NCBI GenBank assembly: GCA_963751105.1
Contig: CAVVTG010000002.1
Location: forward strand, 1-64,000
DNA from: JACVRW01 sp963751105
Lineage (GTDB): Bacteria > Actinomycetota > Thermoleophilia > Solirubrobacterales > Thermoleophilaceae
Reading direction: 5' to 3'
Length of the DNA: 64,000 nt
Position 1 is the first letter of the stretch; each line of letters opens with the position of its first letter. Under the pieces are notes generated by a model. The model was given only the letters and a program-made list of their open reading frames with translations, did not search any database and was not told the DNA's origin. Below, in pieces: positions 1 to 8,463 of the stretch. Both the position numbers and the translations under genes were made by a program.

Positions 1-85
1 CTATCGCGCCGGCGGCGCCGGCCAGCGCGAGACCACAGATGGCGAAGAGAAGAGCGGGTGTCGGCGCGCGCAGGCGATCTGCCAC
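1..85 (-). CDS. 5' end of an exported or membrane protein (cut by window edge)
   Basis: A GTG at 85 on the minus strand opens a frame that runs off the window. The first residues read V-A-D-R-L-R-A-P-T-P, then a strongly hydrophobic Ala/Leu/Ile stretch, as in a signal peptide or first membrane helix. A purine-rich AGAAGGGG lies about 13 bases upstream. Only about 28 residues are visible, so the family cannot be named. Confidence 0.35.
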   Translation of the reverse strand, partial: MADRLRAPTPALLFAICGLALAGAAGAI

Positions 86-122
86 TGCTGGTTTCGTCCC
101 CTTCTCTTCGCCGGTCTAGTCG

Positions 123-251
123 ATGACCAACCTACCTCGCCCTGCCGACCCCCAGCTCGCTATCGCAATCGACGCAAAGCAGTCACGCCGCACCCAGGCG
201 GCACGTGCCCGCTTGGACGAGCAGCAGTCGTGTGACCTGGCGCTGAGCTGA
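123..251 (+). CDS. Small ORF (42 aa) ending in the repeated DLALS tail
   Basis: An ATG at 123 opens a 42-codon frame rich in Gln, Arg and Ala that ends QQS-C-DLALS and stops at 249-251. I do not recognise a family. The last dozen codons are conserved as coding sequence at 2931 (QSYDLPLS, stop) and 11435 (LDEQQSRDLALI, stop), each time with the same 3' flank, and in two cases a tRNA-Ser 3' fragment follows about 130 to 150 bases downstream. It could be the C-terminal remnant of an integrase or other element-borne protein, or a small protein of its own. No clear ribosome binding site precedes the ATG. Confidence 0.35.
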   Translation: MTNLPRPADPQLAIAIDAKQSRRTQAARARLDEQQSCDLALS

Positions 252-490
252 CTTCTAGTTTCTGGGCCGACCGCTCGCGGCGCGTACGGCGCGCATGGAC
301 GTGGCGCTGAAAATCATTCCCCCCTGTATTTCCCCCGGACTCAGACTCCGCCTGTGGTGCGGGCTTGCGGGCGCTTCGGGGCGGTCTCTGAAAACCGTTG
401 TGCGTCTTACGGCGCACCGAGGGTTCGAATCCCTCCCCCTCTGTTCCAAACCCGGCGCGGGATTTCCGCCGGTCATGCCAGCACGGGTGA
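213..490 (+). repeat. Island repeat, copy A (coding tail + tRNA-Ser 3' fragment)
   Basis: This block matches 2931-3220 over most of its length. Shared parts are the in-frame tail DLALS plus stop, an ACTTCT-rich spacer, a run of CCCCCC followed by GACTCAGACTCC-like sequence, the tRNA-Ser 3' part at 381-443, and about 45 bases after the tRNA part including GGCGCGGGATTTCCGCC. The first ~100 bases also match 11435-11531. The layout fits an element attachment junction. Confidence 0.75.
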
Positions 491-916
491 GCGTGCTGCT
501 CGCATGGGGAGAGCAGCACTCTGCTCGCGTGTCGGCGGGGCTCCTGGTTTCTCCCGAGCAGGCGCGAGCCGAGCCCGAGTCGAGACGCCTGGATCTCGCG
601 CAAAGGAGGGGCCTGCTGGGTGGTGGCTGGTCTACTCGGCCGCCGGTGAATCGACCTCTCTGCGCCCTCGATGCCGACGACCGTGTAAATCGCTGCCGCC
701 GTTTGTCGCTCATGTCTCCCGTGTCAGCTCGCCGCTGCTTCCCGGTATCTCCGCACGCCAGGTGGAGGGGCAGCGCTTCGGCGGAGCGACCGCTGGCGCT
801 GAGGCGGCTGCCCGCGCGGTCGTAGCCGGCAAACGGGAATAGCGCGCCCGGTTGGGGGGTCCTGGTTGGTAGCCCGGGCGTCTTGTCCCGGACCGCAGTC
901 AGACGAAAGGCCCCAC
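252..916 (+). other. Non-coding stretch around tRNA fragment 1
   Basis: Apart from the repeat and the tRNA fragment, 491-916 shows no frame with a start, ribosome binding site and recognisable protein on either strand. Long open frames here are what GC-rich sequence gives by chance. The end of the stretch (904-910) supplies the AAAGG used by the gene at 917. Confidence 0.5.
381..443 (+). pseudogene. tRNA-Ser 3' fragment 1
   Basis: It retains an anticodon-stem region (the loop carries one extra base against copy 2), a long variable arm with paired GTGCG/CGCAC, a T-arm with GAGGG-TTCGAAT-CCCTC and a 3' acceptor strand CCCCTCT plus discriminator G. There is no matching 5' acceptor strand or D-arm upstream, so it cannot be a functional tRNA. 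3' tRNA ends left alone like this are the usual mark of the far end of an element integrated into a tRNA gene. The intact gene would then lie left of this window. Confidence 0.75.
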
Positions 917-2800
917 GTGCCCTCCCTGCCCGCGTCGCGCGCCATCGGCGGATTCCCGCTCCGACTGTGCCAGGTTCGGTACCTGCTGGTGGTGGCGGCC
1001 CTCACCGTGGCGGCTGCCGCCGCCCCGGCCGAGGCGACCACTTACACGGTGACCAACGTCAGCGACGTGAACGCCGGGTCGCTGCGGCGAGCGATCGAGG
1101 CCGCCGAGCAGCATCCGGGTCGCGACACGATCACCTTCGACATCTCTGGTGGCGGCGGGCACAAGATCACGCTGGTGGCCGCCCTGCCGGTCCTGTCGGA
1201 CCCGGTCACGATCAAGGGCTACTCGCAGCCGGGCTCGCTCGAGGCCACGGACGACACCCCGGCGCAGCCGATGATCGAGATCGACGCGGGCGACGTGGGT
1301 CGGGGGCTCGAGATCGTCGGCGACGAGATCAAGGTGGGTGGGCTGGCGATCCACTCGGCCCAGGAGGCGAACATCTACATCGAGGGCGCCGACCAGAACA
1401 CCATCGCCGGCAACCACCTGGGAACCAACCTTGCGGGCGACGCGGCCGTGCCGGCGCCCACGGTCCACAACGTGTACGTGCACGGCTCCGACAACCTGAT
1501 CGGCGGCCCGACCGGCGCCGACCGGAACGTCATCTCCTCCCGCGCGCTTGCCGAGGTCGTGGCAAAGGGGGGTCCCATTGAGGTCGAGAACAACCGCGTC
1601 GGGACGAACGCCGAGGGGAGCGCCGATCTGGGCTACGGCACCGGTGTGTGGCTAGGCGTCGGCGCCGGGGGAAGCGTCGTGCGCGACAACCTGATCTCGG
1701 GCCTCGGGATCGGCGTCGACGTCGGCGGCGACCACAACACTGTGGTGGGCAACCGGGTGGGCACGAACGTCGAGGGCACCGCGGCGATCCCGAACGCCGT
1801 CGGCATCAACGTCGAGGGCGGCGACTACAACACGATCGGCGGCACGGAGGCCGGCGAGGGCAACCTCATCTCCGGCAACGCGCACGAGGGCCTGAAGCTC
1901 GAGCACGGCGACGACCTGGGCCTCGAGGAAGTCGGGCCCGCCGTGGGCAACCGGGTGCTGGGCAACCTCATAGGCGTCGACGTCAGCGGCGAGATCCCGC
2001 TTCGCAACGACATGCAGGGCATCGCCCTCGAGTCTGAGCTCAACACGATCGGCGGCCACGAGGCCGGCGCAGCCAACGTCATTGCCTCCAACGGCTTCGA
2101 AGGCATCGACATCGTGGGGGACGGCAACCGCGTGCTCGGCAACGCGATCGGCACCAACATGGACGGCGCGCTGGGGCTCGGAAACGGCCGCAACGGCGTC
2201 CGGATCGTGGCCGGCGATGACAACGAGATCGGCGACCGGCTTGGGGCCTCGATGAACACCATCGCCTACAACGGCTCGGACGGCGTCGCGATCGTCGACA
2301 GCGTCGCCGGAAACGTCGCCTCCTCGAACACCGTCGTGCGCAACCTCATCTTCGTCAACGGCACGAGCCGCGACGACCTGGGCATCGACCTGGCCGACGA
2401 CGATGTGACCGAAAACGACCGGCGTGACGGCGACGCGGGCCCCAACGGCCTTCAGAACCACCCCGTCGTGACCGCGGCGGACGCGGCGGACGGAACGGTC
2501 GCCTGGACGTTTGAGGGGGAGCGCCGTACGAGCTACCGGCTCGACTTCTACGCGAGCACGTTGTGCGATGGCTCCGGCAACGGCGAGGGTCGGCGCTACC
2601 TGGGGTCCGCCAACGTCGAGACGGATGGCGACGGCCTGGCCCCGGGGATCACGACGACCGCCACGCCGCCGGCCGCCGGCGATCACGTGACCATGACCGC
2701 GACCCGGAAGACCTCCACCTCCACGGGACCGTTCCCGGACCCGATCGCCACCCAGCTGCACGAGACGTCGGAGTTCTCGCCCTGCGTGGAAGCCGGCTGA
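917..2800 (+). CDS. Exported right-handed beta-helix repeat protein
   Basis: The protein is about 627 residues. It opens with a signal peptide (residues 1 to about 40: hydrophobic LLVVAALTVAAAAA, then APAEA cleavage-type sequence), so it is secreted. Next comes a TYTVTNVSD segment with SLRRAIEAA, typical of the CSLREA-like N-terminus of actinobacterial beta-helix proteins. From about residue 130 to 480 it has many short repeats of the form N-x-I-G-G, GNRVLGN-x-IGT, and NLISGN, the ladder that builds a pectate-lyase-like parallel beta-helix. The last ~120 residues are a separate globular part with two Cys. No catalytic motif is visible, so an adhesive or surface role is only an inference. GTG 917 was chosen because AAAGG lies seven bases upstream; an earlier start at 866 lacks such a site. 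It is the only gene between tRNA fragments 1 and 2. Confidence 0.8.
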   Translation: MPSLPASRAIGGFPLRLCQVRYLLVVAALTVAAAAAPAEATTYTVTNVSDVNAGSLRRAIEAAEQHPGRDTITFDISGGGGHKITLVAALPVLSDPVTIKGYSQPGSLEATDDTPAQPMIEIDAGDVGRGLEIVGDEIKVGGLAIHSAQEANIYIEGADQNTIAGNHLGTNLAGDAAVPAPTVHNVYVHGSDNLIGGPTGADRNVISSRALAEVVAKGGPIEVENNRVGTNAEGSADLGYGTGVWLGVGAGGSVVRDNLISGLGIGVDVGGDHNTVVGNRVGTNVEGTAAIPNAVGINVEGGDYNTIGGTEAGEGNLISGNAHEGLKLEHGDDLGLEEVGPAVGNRVLGNLIGVDVSGEIPLRNDMQGIALESELNTIGGHEAGAANVIASNGFEGIDIVGDGNRVLGNAIGTNMDGALGLGNGRNGVRIVAGDDNEIGDRLGASMNTIAYNGSDGVAIVDSVAGNVASSNTVVRNLIFVNGTSRDDLGIDLADDDVTENDRRDGDAGPNGLQNHPVVTAADAADGTVAWTFEGERRTSYRLDFYASTLCDGSGNGEGRRYLGSANVETDGDGLAPGITTTATPPAAGDHVTMTATRKTSTSTGPFPDPIATQLHETSEFSPCVEAG

Positions 2801-2930
2801 CCACGGCCGTATTTCGGGCTTAGGCCAGCCCCCAGAAGGTCGAAAAGACACGACCGAGCCGGCCGCTGGCAGATGGCTTGCGCACAGGTCCGAGAGACAC
2901 CGTTTCAAGCAGACCGTCAAGCGGCAAAGA

Positions 2931-3220
2931 CAGTCGTATGACCTGCCGCTGAGCTGACTTCTGCTACCTGCGCCGACCGCAAGTGAGAGCAACACCGTCG
3001 CGCTCCGCTGCCAATGGATCGCACCAAACGCCGCGGCCGAGATTCATTCCCCCCCTGCATTCCCCCGAGACCCAGACTCCAGCTGTGATGCGGCCTTGCA
3101 GGCGCTTCGGTGCGGTCTCGAAAACCGTTGTGCGTCTTACGGCGCACTGAGGGTTCGAATCCCTCCCCCTCCGTTATCAACCTGGCGCGGGATTTCCGCC
3201 GATCATGCCGGCACGGGTGA
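2931..3220 (+). repeat. Island repeat, copy B (coding tail + tRNA-Ser 3' fragment)
   Basis: Second copy of the block at 213-490. It begins with the in-frame tail QSYDLPLS and stop, continues through the C-run and GACCCAGACTCCAGCT, the tRNA part (3112-3173) and ends with GGCGCGGGATTTCCGCC-GATCATGCC. Differences from copy A are scattered substitutions plus a few single-base indels, so the copies are old rather than a fresh duplication. Confidence 0.75.
3112..3173 (+). pseudogene. tRNA-Ser(CGA) 3' fragment 2
   Basis: Here the anticodon arm is intact: GCGGT, a seven-base loop CTCGAAA, ACCGT, giving anticodon CGA (serine). The long variable arm (GTGCG/CGCAC), T-arm (GAGGG/CCCTC) and 3' acceptor CCCCTCC plus G follow. 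The expected 5' acceptor GGAGGGG and D-arm are missing upstream. It is the best preserved of the three fragments and identifies the parent tRNA. Confidence 0.8.
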
Positions 3221-3424
3221 GGGGTGCTGGTCGCATGTCGACGGCGCCACGGACGCGGCGGTGCTGGCACCAAGAGATCGCCGCTACCGCAAGTGCGCCT
3301 CCGCCCAGGAAGCGCGATCCAGCACGAGCAGAGCGCCGATCCGAACCCGGCCTACCGGACGCCCCGAAGCGGTCGCAACGCAACGACCGCCGCACCCCGG
3401 CGACTTCGATTGAACGAACTGCCG

Positions 3425-3446
3425 GATCCGCCCCGCGGGGCGGATC
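3425..3446 (-). terminator. Perfect GC-rich hairpin downstream of the RTX-like gene
   Basis: A 22-base perfect palindrome with a GATCCGCCC arm and a CGCG centre lies 46 bases past the stop of the minus-strand RTX-like gene. It would fold to a 9-bp stem with a 4-base loop. There is no T-run, which is common for actinobacterial terminators. The role is inferred from shape and place. Confidence 0.45.
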
Positions 3447-3492
3447 AGATCAGGTGCGGGCGGAGCCGAAGACTTGGAGACCCAGCCCTCGC

Positions 3493-4678
3493 TCAATCCT
3501 TGGTGTAGCCGTTGTCCGTATCGCTGGTGCAGTGGAGTTGCACCTGGTATGAGCGCGTGCCGGTCGTCCAGTTCGTCACGCTCGACTCTGGGAAGCCGGT
3601 CTTTGTCCCGAGCCCGTATGTCCCTTCGCCCCACTTGACCCCTGTTATGGACATGCCGATATCCCCGAGCCCGTTCACGCCAACGCCCGGGGGCAGCGAG
3701 GTGCCGCCCGGCGCGTAGCTCTTTCTGAGCATGTAGGGGTGTGAGGTAGGGCATTGGTAGGCGGGCACGTACTCGTTTGCCCAGAGCCCGCTGAGGGTGC
3801 GATTCGCGAAGGCAGTAACGGTGCAGTCGACGTTCTGCTTGTCTTCGCACTCCGCCGTGAAGGGGCTCTCATTGCTGCCGGCGCCGCTGACCGACTGCTG
3901 GGCGGCGCGGGCGGTCGGCGCTTGGCTTGAGGGCCGTCGGTAGGCAACGCTCGAGCGGGCGTTGCGGCAGTGGCGGTGGAGCCGGTCACCACGGTCGCCG
4001 ATGATGCGGTTGCTCGAGCCCGGATGGCATATGACGCGGTCACGGCCGCCATCGGAGACATCGATGTGATTTCTGCCCGGCCCCGGGACCACGGTCGTGT
4101 TGCCCTGCCTGTCGATGAAGCGATCATGGCCGTGTCCGCCGTGCAGCCGGTCGTGTCCAGCGCCGCCGTGGATGACGTCGTGGCCGTGGCCGCCAACGAT
4201 CCGGTCGTGGCCGCCCTTGCCGCGGAGGTGGTCGTGGCCGTGGCCCCCAACGATCCGGTCGTGGCCCCACCCGCCGTGGATCAAGTCGTGGCCGCCGCGG
4301 CCGTTGAAGCTGGTGCCGACGCCCACTGCGCCGCAGGCGTCGCAGGCGGCAGACGCGCCGGCCCGGCGGGGCAAGGACCGGGCTGGCGCCGATCTGGTCG
4401 TGGAGGTTGCCGCCGATCAGCACTTGCTTACGTTCGAGCGCCATCAGGAAGTTGGTGCGGCCGGGCACCCCATGGAGGACCTCTCCGGGGTCGGTCGCCA
4501 CCTGGGTGGTACCGCCGACGCGGGCGCCGGGATCACGCTTCAACAGCAGTGCGGCCAGCCTGTCCTTCTTGCTCGGAGTCTGCGCCAGGACTGCGGGGGC
4601 GGCCGCCCCCGCACAGACCGCCGTGGCCAAGATGCCAACGAGGACCCGTGTGCCGTGCGGGAAAGCAGTGGCCAGCAT
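3493..4678 (-). pseudogene. Exported protein with His-rich RTX-like repeats, one frameshift
   Basis: ATG 4678 has a strong AAGGAGG five bases upstream and starts a signal peptide (MLATAFPHG, then a hydrophobic core ending AVLAQ, about residues 1-32). A short region with VLIGGNLHDQIGA follows. Near 4350-4380 the coding signal passes to another frame, where some eight repeats of the form GG-x-GHD-x-I/L-x appear, for example GGHGHDHLRG. Canonical RTX repeats read GGxGxDxUx and bind calcium in a beta-roll; here the variable place before Asp is nearly always His. After the repeats come a ring of basic residues and a Cys-containing C-terminal domain of about 130 residues of unknown fold. As given, the gene needs one frameshift to make a full product. 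The break could be genuine decay or a sequencing indel; two separate genes is less likely because the second half lacks a start and signal peptide. Confidence 0.6.
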
Positions 4679-5054
4679 CCAAGCCTCCTTGCTCGAACTG
4701 CACCGGCCCACGGCCAGGTTCAAAAAGGCCGGCCGTCAAGAGCCGCCGACCCCGCGAAGCTACCAGACAACCCACCCCCGGCCAAATCCACTCCTAGCCG
4801 GTCTCGGCGCCGGCCGGATGTGCTGCTCCCCGGGAAAGGAGGGCCCTCCGCGGAGCCACCGGCGGCGCTCGCTCGGGACGACAAGCGACAGCCAACCCCG
4901 GCCGCACGAAGTCGATGAATGGAGAGCCTCGATGGCCGCTTACCCGGGGCGCGCGATTGACGAGTAACCGCGGATACCACCCGACACCGCTGACCGATCA
5001 CCCGGCCGGGTGGACCGATTACCCGGCCGGGTGTATGCTCGCCGGCGAGCGGAG
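4679..5054. other. Intergenic region between divergent RTX-like gene and AAA fragment
   Basis: No supported gene. It holds the ribosome binding site of the RTX-like gene at its left edge and the twin-palindrome promoter (5000-5039) at its right edge. Confidence 0.45.
5000..5039 (+). promoter_or_regulatory. Promoter overlapped by two identical palindromes
   Basis: The 12-base perfect palindrome ACCCGGCCGGGT occurs at 5000-5011 and again at 5021-5032, 21 bases apart (two helical turns, same face). A -35-like TGGACC (5011-5016) and a -10-like TATGCT (5034-5039) are separated by 17 bases, so the second palindrome fills the spacer and the first abuts the -35. This is the geometry of a repressor operator. 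The binding protein is unknown. Confidence 0.6.
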
Positions 5055-5360
5055 GTGGTCTCGAGAGACGAGCATCTCGTTGGGCCGGCGGACACTTTCG
5101 GCGAGGTCGCTAACGCGCTCTCCGAGTTCGACAGTGGACGCTCGGCTGCGCTGGCGCTAGTGGGTGAGCCGGGCATCGGCAAGACCCGTCTGCTCGGTGA
5201 GCTTGCCGCGCGCGCCGACGCCCGTGGGGTGCCGCCCGCGTGCACGCTCGGCCGAACCCGTCGGCTCGGTTACTGGGCGGTCGAGTTGCTCCTCGACGAG
5301 CTCGGCGTCGCCGTCCGGCCGCCGGGTGCAGGCCACCATGCACAACCGCTTTTCCGCTGA
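5055..5360 (+). pseudogene. Truncated AAA/LuxR-family regulator (N-terminal fragment)
   Basis: The frame begins near GTG 5055 and reads as the start of a large ATP-dependent LuxR-family (MalT-like) regulator: an introductory LVGPADTFGEVANAL, then a Walker A GEPGIGKTRLL and the helix LLGELAARADARG. The family normally continues for 800-1000 residues to a C-terminal HTH. Here similarity is lost soon after the Walker A and the frame stops at 5360. It is thus a remnant of about 100 residues, perhaps cut by the same events that left the tRNA fragments. GGAGG sits directly against the GTG, too close for a normal site, so the true start is uncertain. A full-length relative lies at 30043. Confidence 0.6.
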
Positions 5361-5388
5361 CGCCGGATGATCGAAGCGAGGAGAAGCC

Positions 5389-7812
5389 ATGCTGCGCCGT
5401 GCCGTCTGCCTAGCCATCCTTCTGGTCGGCGTAAGCGCCGCTCCGGCGAGCGCCCAGGATGCCTGCGAGAAGCGGGTCGCCTTTGGGCTCGTGGAGGCCA
5501 CGACCGCCGGCTGCCTCACGCAGTCGCAGCCGGGCCGGTGGGAGTCGACCGACACGGTGACGGTCAACGGCCTGGCGCTGCCGGTCGCGGCTGGGACGCG
5601 GCTCGTGCTCTCGGGCCCGAGCGACGACGCGCCCGGAGGGCGCCTGTCGGTGCAGACGGAGATCACGCTGGAAGGCATCACCGTCCACCAGGGCCTGCTC
5701 GAGTTCGAGCTGCCGCAGGGCGGGCAGGGCGACGAGGCCGACGCCGAGTCGTTCCAGCCGGCGCAGGGCCAGCAGCTGTTCGGGCTGAGCGTCGGCGGCT
5801 CGGCCGCGTTGCGCCTCGGCTACGGCGCCGACGGCCGGCACTACTCGCTGTTTCGGATCGTCCTCGACCTGCCCGACCTGTTCCGAAACGCGCCGGGGAA
5901 GGACGCGGGCGGGCTGACCGCCACGGTCGGCGTGCGCGTCGACGACCGCGGCGTCCGCGCCGACGCCGTGAAGGCGGAAGTTCGGAACGCCTACATCGGC
6001 CAGATCGCGATCAAGGACCTGTGCCTGTCGTACACGGCCGCCGGCAGCACCACGACGACCCCGTGCTCGCCGCCGGCCTTCGGCGCCGAGCCGCTGATTA
6101 GCTGCGCGGCCGACCCGGATGTCTCGCGCTGGGATGGCTCGGCGGTGATCACGCTACCCACCGAGTCCTCTACCGAGGTCGGGGTGTTCGCCGGCCTGAG
6201 CGGCGACCAGTTCAGCTACGCCGGTGCGCAGGTGACCAACCTCGGCGACGCTATGCCGCTGGCCACGGGCGTCTACCTCGACCGGATCGGCCTGGGGATC
6301 TGCATCCAGCCTCCGCCGATGAAGTTCACGGGCGCCGCGGCGGTGCGCTTCGGCCCCGACTTCGGGGGCCAGCAGGCCTTGTTGCTCGACGGCCAGGTGT
6401 CGTACGTCGACAGCCGCCCGTGGGTCTTCTCGGCGAAGGGCGGCTTGTCGGTGTTCGGCTACCAGGTGGCCGACGGCTATTTCACCTACAAGTCCTCCGG
6501 CTCGATCGACTTCGGGTTCCACGCCGGGTTCGACTTCGGCGTGGCCAGCGTCAGCGCGGGCGTCGACGGCTGGATCGAGACCCAGGAGCCTGTGCGCTTC
6601 AACGTCGACGGCTACGGAAGCGTCTGCGTGGTGGTCGTGGCGTGCATCCGTGGGGAGATCACCGTGTCGACGGTCGGGATAGCGGGCTGCCTCACGCTTT
6701 TGGAAGGCGATATCTGGGAACTCCATGAGGACGCCGACTTCGTGTGGTACGCGCCGTGGCGCGTGCACTGGGAGCTGCGGCACTGGAGGCTCAGGGCCGG
6801 CCTGGGCTACCGCTGGGGCGGCGGCGTCGACGTGATGGGCGACTCGTGCGACGTCGGCCCCTACCGCGCCGTGCGTTCCGCAGTCGCCGCCGGGCAGCAG
6901 CAGCGCCGCCGTCTCACGCTGCCCGCCGACGAGGCGATGGTCGCCCTCCGAGTCGAGGGCAGGACGGCTCCGCCCAAGCTCGTGATCAGGGGACCGGGCG
7001 GCCGGCGCATCGTCTCGCCGTCGGAGGCCGGCCGGATCGAGAAAGGCCGCTACGTGATCGCCGAGGAGCCCTCGGAGCGGGCGACCCACGTGGTCATCGC
7101 TCGCCCGCGGGGCGGCAGGTGGACAATCGAGACGCAGCCCGGCTCGTCCGCGATCGCCGATGTGCGGCAGGCCGAGGTCGACGAGCCTCCCACAGTGCGC
7201 GCCGCGGTCGGCGGCCGCGGCTCCTCGCGCGTCCTCGGCTACTCGTACCACGCCGAGGGTCACGGGCTCACCTTCGTCGAGCGCAGTGCCGACCGCAGTG
7301 AGGTCAAGGTGCTGGGACGGGCGAAGGGCAGGCCCTGCCGCGGACAGGAGGACGGCCCCGCGGACCGCGATCGGCCGCTGTGCGGTCGCCTCCGCTTCAC
7401 CCCCGGCGCGGGTCACGGCGGGACGCGCAGGATCTACGCGGTCTCGAGCAACGACGGGGTCGCGCATGACGAGCGCCTCGTCACGACGTACCGGACGGCG
7501 GGCGATCCCCGCCCGCCGCGGCCGCGCGATCTGCGTCTTCGGCGCCGCGGCAACACGGTGATCGTCAAGTGGCGCAGCCCCGCCGGGCATCGCCATGACG
7601 ACGTGCGCGCCGTGCTGGGGTCCGGCCATGCGGCCTTGCACATCCACCGGGGAGCACGGAACCGCGTGGTCCTCCGCGCCATCCACGGCCACCACCGTCG
7701 GACGGGCGTGCGCGTGACGGTGATCTCCCGCGACAAACGACTGCGCCCGAGCCGTCCGGCACGCGCGACCCTAGGCCGATTCCAGAAGCGGAGCTCAGCC
7801 CCGAGACGGTGA
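5389..7812 (+). CDS. Large exported protein of unknown family
   Basis: 807 residues with an excellent site (GAGGAGAAGCC before ATG) and a classic signal peptide (MLRRAVCLAILLVG, cleavage after PASAQ, residues 1-23). I do not recognise the fold. Residues about 25-290 are Gly/Asp-rich and beta-like with several Cys; 300-440 contain repeated aromatic-Gly strands (GYFTYKSSGSIDFGFHAG, FDFGVASVSAGVDG) that resemble beta-barrel or beta-sheet hairpins; a Trp-rich patch (WYAPWRVHWELRHWRLR) follows near 450. From about 500 to the end the sequence is Arg-rich and shows a fibronectin type III-like pattern (PPRPRDLRLRRRGNTVIVKWRSP). It probably acts outside the cell. It begins 28 bases after the truncated regulator, so the twin-palindrome promoter may now drive it. 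Confidence 0.75.
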   Translation: MLRRAVCLAILLVGVSAAPASAQDACEKRVAFGLVEATTAGCLTQSQPGRWESTDTVTVNGLALPVAAGTRLVLSGPSDDAPGGRLSVQTEITLEGITVHQGLLEFELPQGGQGDEADAESFQPAQGQQLFGLSVGGSAALRLGYGADGRHYSLFRIVLDLPDLFRNAPGKDAGGLTATVGVRVDDRGVRADAVKAEVRNAYIGQIAIKDLCLSYTAAGSTTTTPCSPPAFGAEPLISCAADPDVSRWDGSAVITLPTESSTEVGVFAGLSGDQFSYAGAQVTNLGDAMPLATGVYLDRIGLGICIQPPPMKFTGAAAVRFGPDFGGQQALLLDGQVSYVDSRPWVFSAKGGLSVFGYQVADGYFTYKSSGSIDFGFHAGFDFGVASVSAGVDGWIETQEPVRFNVDGYGSVCVVVVACIRGEITVSTVGIAGCLTLLEGDIWELHEDADFVWYAPWRVHWELRHWRLRAGLGYRWGGGVDVMGDSCDVGPYRAVRSAVAAGQQQRRRLTLPADEAMVALRVEGRTAPPKLVIRGPGGRRIVSPSEAGRIEKGRYVIAEEPSERATHVVIARPRGGRWTIETQPGSSAIADVRQAEVDEPPTVRAAVGGRGSSRVLGYSYHAEGHGLTFVERSADRSEVKVLGRAKGRPCRGQEDGPADRDRPLCGRLRFTPGAGHGGTRRIYAVSSNDGVAHDERLVTTYRTAGDPRPPRPRDLRLRRRGNTVIVKWRSPAGHRHDDVRAVLGSGHAALHIHRGARNRVVLRAIHGHHRRTGVRVTVISRDKRLRPSRPARATLGRFQKRSSAPRR

Positions 7813-7839
7813 GGGTCGGGCCTGTGCCGGCGTGATGCC

Positions 7840-8463
7840 TCAGACGGTGCGGGGTCGCCATGGCTCGTGCTCGTGCGTGAGCCAGACGAGCTCGGGGTCG
7901 AGCGCACGCACCCGCTCCCGGCCTTCGGTGGGCGGCTCGTCGAACTCGCCGAACCACACCGCCACGTCGCCGCCGACGATGACCGGCCGCCCGCCAGTCT
8001 CGACGACGACCATCTGCATGCCGGGTGTGTGGCCCGGCGCCGGGACGAGTCGGAGCCCGGGCAGCAGCTCGTGCTCGCCGTCGACCGGCACGTACCGCAC
8101 GCCGGGCGCCTCGACCCACTCGCGAATGGTGTAGCCGTCCTCGCTGCGCGCGTCGTCGAGCTCGCGACGCTGGACGTAGATCGGTCTGTCGGCGAAGAGG
8201 TGGTTGCCGCCGCAGTGGTCGGCGTGTAGGTGTGTGTTGACGACGATGTCGATGGCGGCGAGATCGAAGTCCTGCTCGTTCAGCGGCTGGAGGCGGGGAT
8301 CCATGTCGGCCATCGCCGGGTGCAGCTCGGTCATGCCGGTGTCGACCAGCACGCGCGCATCGGGATGGTCGATGACGTGCACGTAGACCGGCATCCGCTC
8401 GCCCTCGACGGACAGGTCGGCAACGAAGACTGGGGTGATGGTGATCGAGGTAGGGGCGTTCAT
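7840..8463 (-). CDS. MBL-fold metallo-hydrolase
   Basis: 207 residues of the metallo-beta-lactamase fold. The zinc-binding HxHxDH is present as NTHLHADHCGGN near residue 76, the next His in APGHTPGM near 150, the bridging Asp in IVGGDVAVW, and a closing His in LTHEHEPW. The family includes lactonases and other hydrolases; quorum-quenching lactonases share this layout but the substrate cannot be read from sequence. The ATG overlaps the stop of the upstream sigma gene as ATGA, so the pair is translationally coupled and probably functionally linked. Confidence 0.85.
   Translation of the reverse strand: MNAPTSITITPVFVADLSVEGERMPVYVHVIDHPDARVLVDTGMTELHPAMADMDPRLQPLNEQDFDLAAIDIVVNTHLHADHCGGNHLFADRPIYVQRRELDDARSEDGYTIREWVEAPGVRYVPVDGEHELLPGLRLVPAPGHTPGMQMVVVETGGRPVIVGGDVAVWFGEFDEPPTEGRERVRALDPELVWLTHEHEPWRPRTV

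Larger units (their letters stand above)
2801..3492. other. Gene-free stretch between the beta-helix and RTX-like genes
   Basis: It contains repeat copy B, tRNA fragment 2 and a perfect hairpin near 3425. No frame with coding character was found on either strand. Confidence 0.5.

Noticed and set aside
381..443. Selenocysteine tRNA or a working tRNA-Ser
   Set aside because: The long variable arm first suggested it, but there is no 5' acceptor strand or D-arm and the anticodon in the better copy (3112-3173) is CGA.
3493..4374. A separate RTX gene starting in the middle frame near 4374
   Set aside because: No ribosome site or signal peptide there, while the neighbouring frame supplies both and flows into the repeats after one shift.
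5055..5360. A short functional ATPase
   Set aside because: It has a Walker A but no Walker B, sensor or DNA-binding region, and matches only the first tenth of a large regulator family.
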